From Ophiostoma sp. CBS 140.51 (lineage: Eukaryota > Ascomycota > Sordariomycetes > Ophiostomatales > Ophiostomataceae), in assembly GCA_029298735.1 (NCBI GenBank), contig JANSLP010000346.1:1-33117 (forward strand): 33,117 bases of DNA. Direction: 5' to 3'. The notes beneath the pieces are model-generated. The model was not told the DNA's origin. It made no database searches and saw only the letters and a program-made list of their open reading frames with translations. The stretch's first letter is position 1. Each line of letters opens with the position of its first letter. The position numbers and the translations under genes were made by a program. Below, in pieces: positions 32,001-33,117 of this stretch.

Positions 32001-32996
32001 GCTGCAGGTAGCAGGAGACGGCACAGCGACCCGTTTACCAGGCCGTGAGTAAATACAGTAACAACAGGCGCGCGGACGGAGTAATTGACTGGCCCGTATG
32101 CCAAAAGCGGACATCTGAGCTGCAGGACGCGAGAAAACGGGCTGTTAGTAGAGACAAACAGATCAGAAAAGAGAAACGTCTGATCTCAACGGCACAGGCA
32201 GACATTGAAATAGGGGGATGCTTAATTGTCGTCGGCGATGCTCTTTTCCGAGAGCTCTGATCCGAAAACGGGATCGAGATCGAATACAAGAGTTTTCTTT
32301 TTGCTGTTTGTTTTTCAATAAAATAAGCAGTAAGCAAAAGTGTTCCCATAAAGTTACAGGAAATAATAGAAAATCAAAAATAGAACGCTTCATTTTTTAT
32401 TCACATTCTTGACCTATCCACAATCTTAGTGTGCTTGGGCGCCTCCTTGGAGATTCTAGTGCATCCTTCTGCCTCGTCAATGAACTTGTTCTGTTTATTT
32501 TGTTTCAATACTGCCTTTGTCTATTCATATATGCTAGTTATACCACTCTGTGTTATGTTTACTATTCATGCCAGACTGTAAATATCTTCGAAGAGTTTTC
32601 ACCAGTACGGAAAGCCTCTCCTGACAGCCGCCCCTCTCCTTGAACATGAAACATACTAATACGAGGGGTCCAGGATGGAGAGCGACGGCAAAGGAACATA
32701 GAGGTGTGTGTCTGTGTAGCTTCTAGAAGGACGGTCAAAAAATCATCAGAGGAGATCAAAGCGTGGTTAGCCGCTGCATATCAGATGATCAGACACACGT
32801 CCATATATCCGCGTACGGAGTACATATCCACAAATCGCAACAACAATTAACGCAGGAGGCATCGTATCCATACCGGTGAGCTCCGGCAGTAGCTTAAAGT
32901 GATATAATTACTGCAGGGTGTGTTTTTCTACGGCCCGCGGATACAAACACTCAAAGAAAGGTTAAGAACGACTGCATTGTGCCCGGTTTCACCTAG
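29001..32996. other. 4 kb without a recognised gene
   Basis: All ORFs are below 160 codons and lack recognisable motifs. Exact TACGGAGTA motifs occur at 30453-30461 and 32814-32822, and a GACGGAGTA variant at 32075-32083. An isolated AATAAA near 32317 has no gene in front of it. No upstream exons for the right-edge hydrolase fragment could be found here. Confidence 0.45.
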
Positions 32997-33117
32997 CGGG
33001 GAAGACGGGCCCGGCACTGGTCGAATTCCAGGGCGCCTGGGACCCGCACACGCCGCTGTCCATGGGCTGGCTGCGCGCCTCCCATCGCAAACTGGATGCG
33101 GCCCTGACCAAGCCGTA
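32997..33117 (+). CDS. Partial CocE/NonD-type hydrolase, C-terminal domain (runs off edge)
   Basis: The frame reads GKTGPALVEFQGAWDP, then HTPLSMGWLRASHRKLD and ALTKP to the window edge. The GWLRASHRKLD block is characteristic of the C-terminal jelly-roll domain of the CocE/NonD family, which includes X-Pro dipeptidyl-peptidases and cocaine-esterase-like enzymes. These hydrolyse peptides or esters with an N-terminal alpha/beta-hydrolase domain. That catalytic domain should lie upstream and is not seen. The frame is closed by a TAA at 32963-32965. CACCTAG at 32990-32996 could be an intron acceptor with the exon starting at 32997. The segment is much more GC-rich than the DNA just before it. 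It may be a 3' exon after a long intron, a gene remnant, or a join between unrelated sequences. Confidence 0.6.

Overview
The window looks like nuclear DNA of a filamentous ascomycete, probably a Sordariomycete. The reasons are short 57-89 bp spliceosomal introns with GT starts and usually CTAAC/CTGAC-like branch sites, C-ending codons in the genes, a velvet-family developmental regulator, and secreted carbohydrate-active enzymes. No rRNA, tRNA, CRISPR array or recognisable transposon was seen. All calls come from reading the sequence; no database search was possible.

Genes occupy only the left 15 kb. In order they are: (1) an SNM1/Artemis-family DNA-repair nuclease, + strand, six exons, 448-2782; (2) a secreted GH43-type glycosidase, + strand, two exons, 3112-4338; (3) adenylosuccinate lyase (ADE13), + strand, seven exons, 6332-8179; (4) a secreted GH2 exo-beta-D-glucosaminidase, - strand, intronless, 8328-11201, converging on ADE13 with 148 bp between the stops; (5) a velvet-family regulator closest to VosA, - strand, three exons, 12996-14994. 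The five do not form one pathway. Repair and purine synthesis are housekeeping, GH43 and GH2 are secreted degradative enzymes, and the velvet protein would control sporulation and development. All internal splice sites were placed by eye and give intact reading frames.

From about 15.0 to 33.0 kb no convincing protein gene is visible. This is very long for such a genome. The stretch holds purine/pyrimidine tracts whose strand bias changes along the region, several copies of a TACTCCGTA/TACGGAGTA motif, a perfect hairpin, small tandem repeats and one weak candidate for a spliced small ORF. The left part is probably the long promoter and leader of the velvet gene.

The last ~120 bp abruptly become GC-rich and encode a piece resembling the C-terminal domain of a CocE/NonD-type (X-Pro dipeptidyl-peptidase-like) hydrolase. 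It runs off the right edge and has no visible upstream exons.
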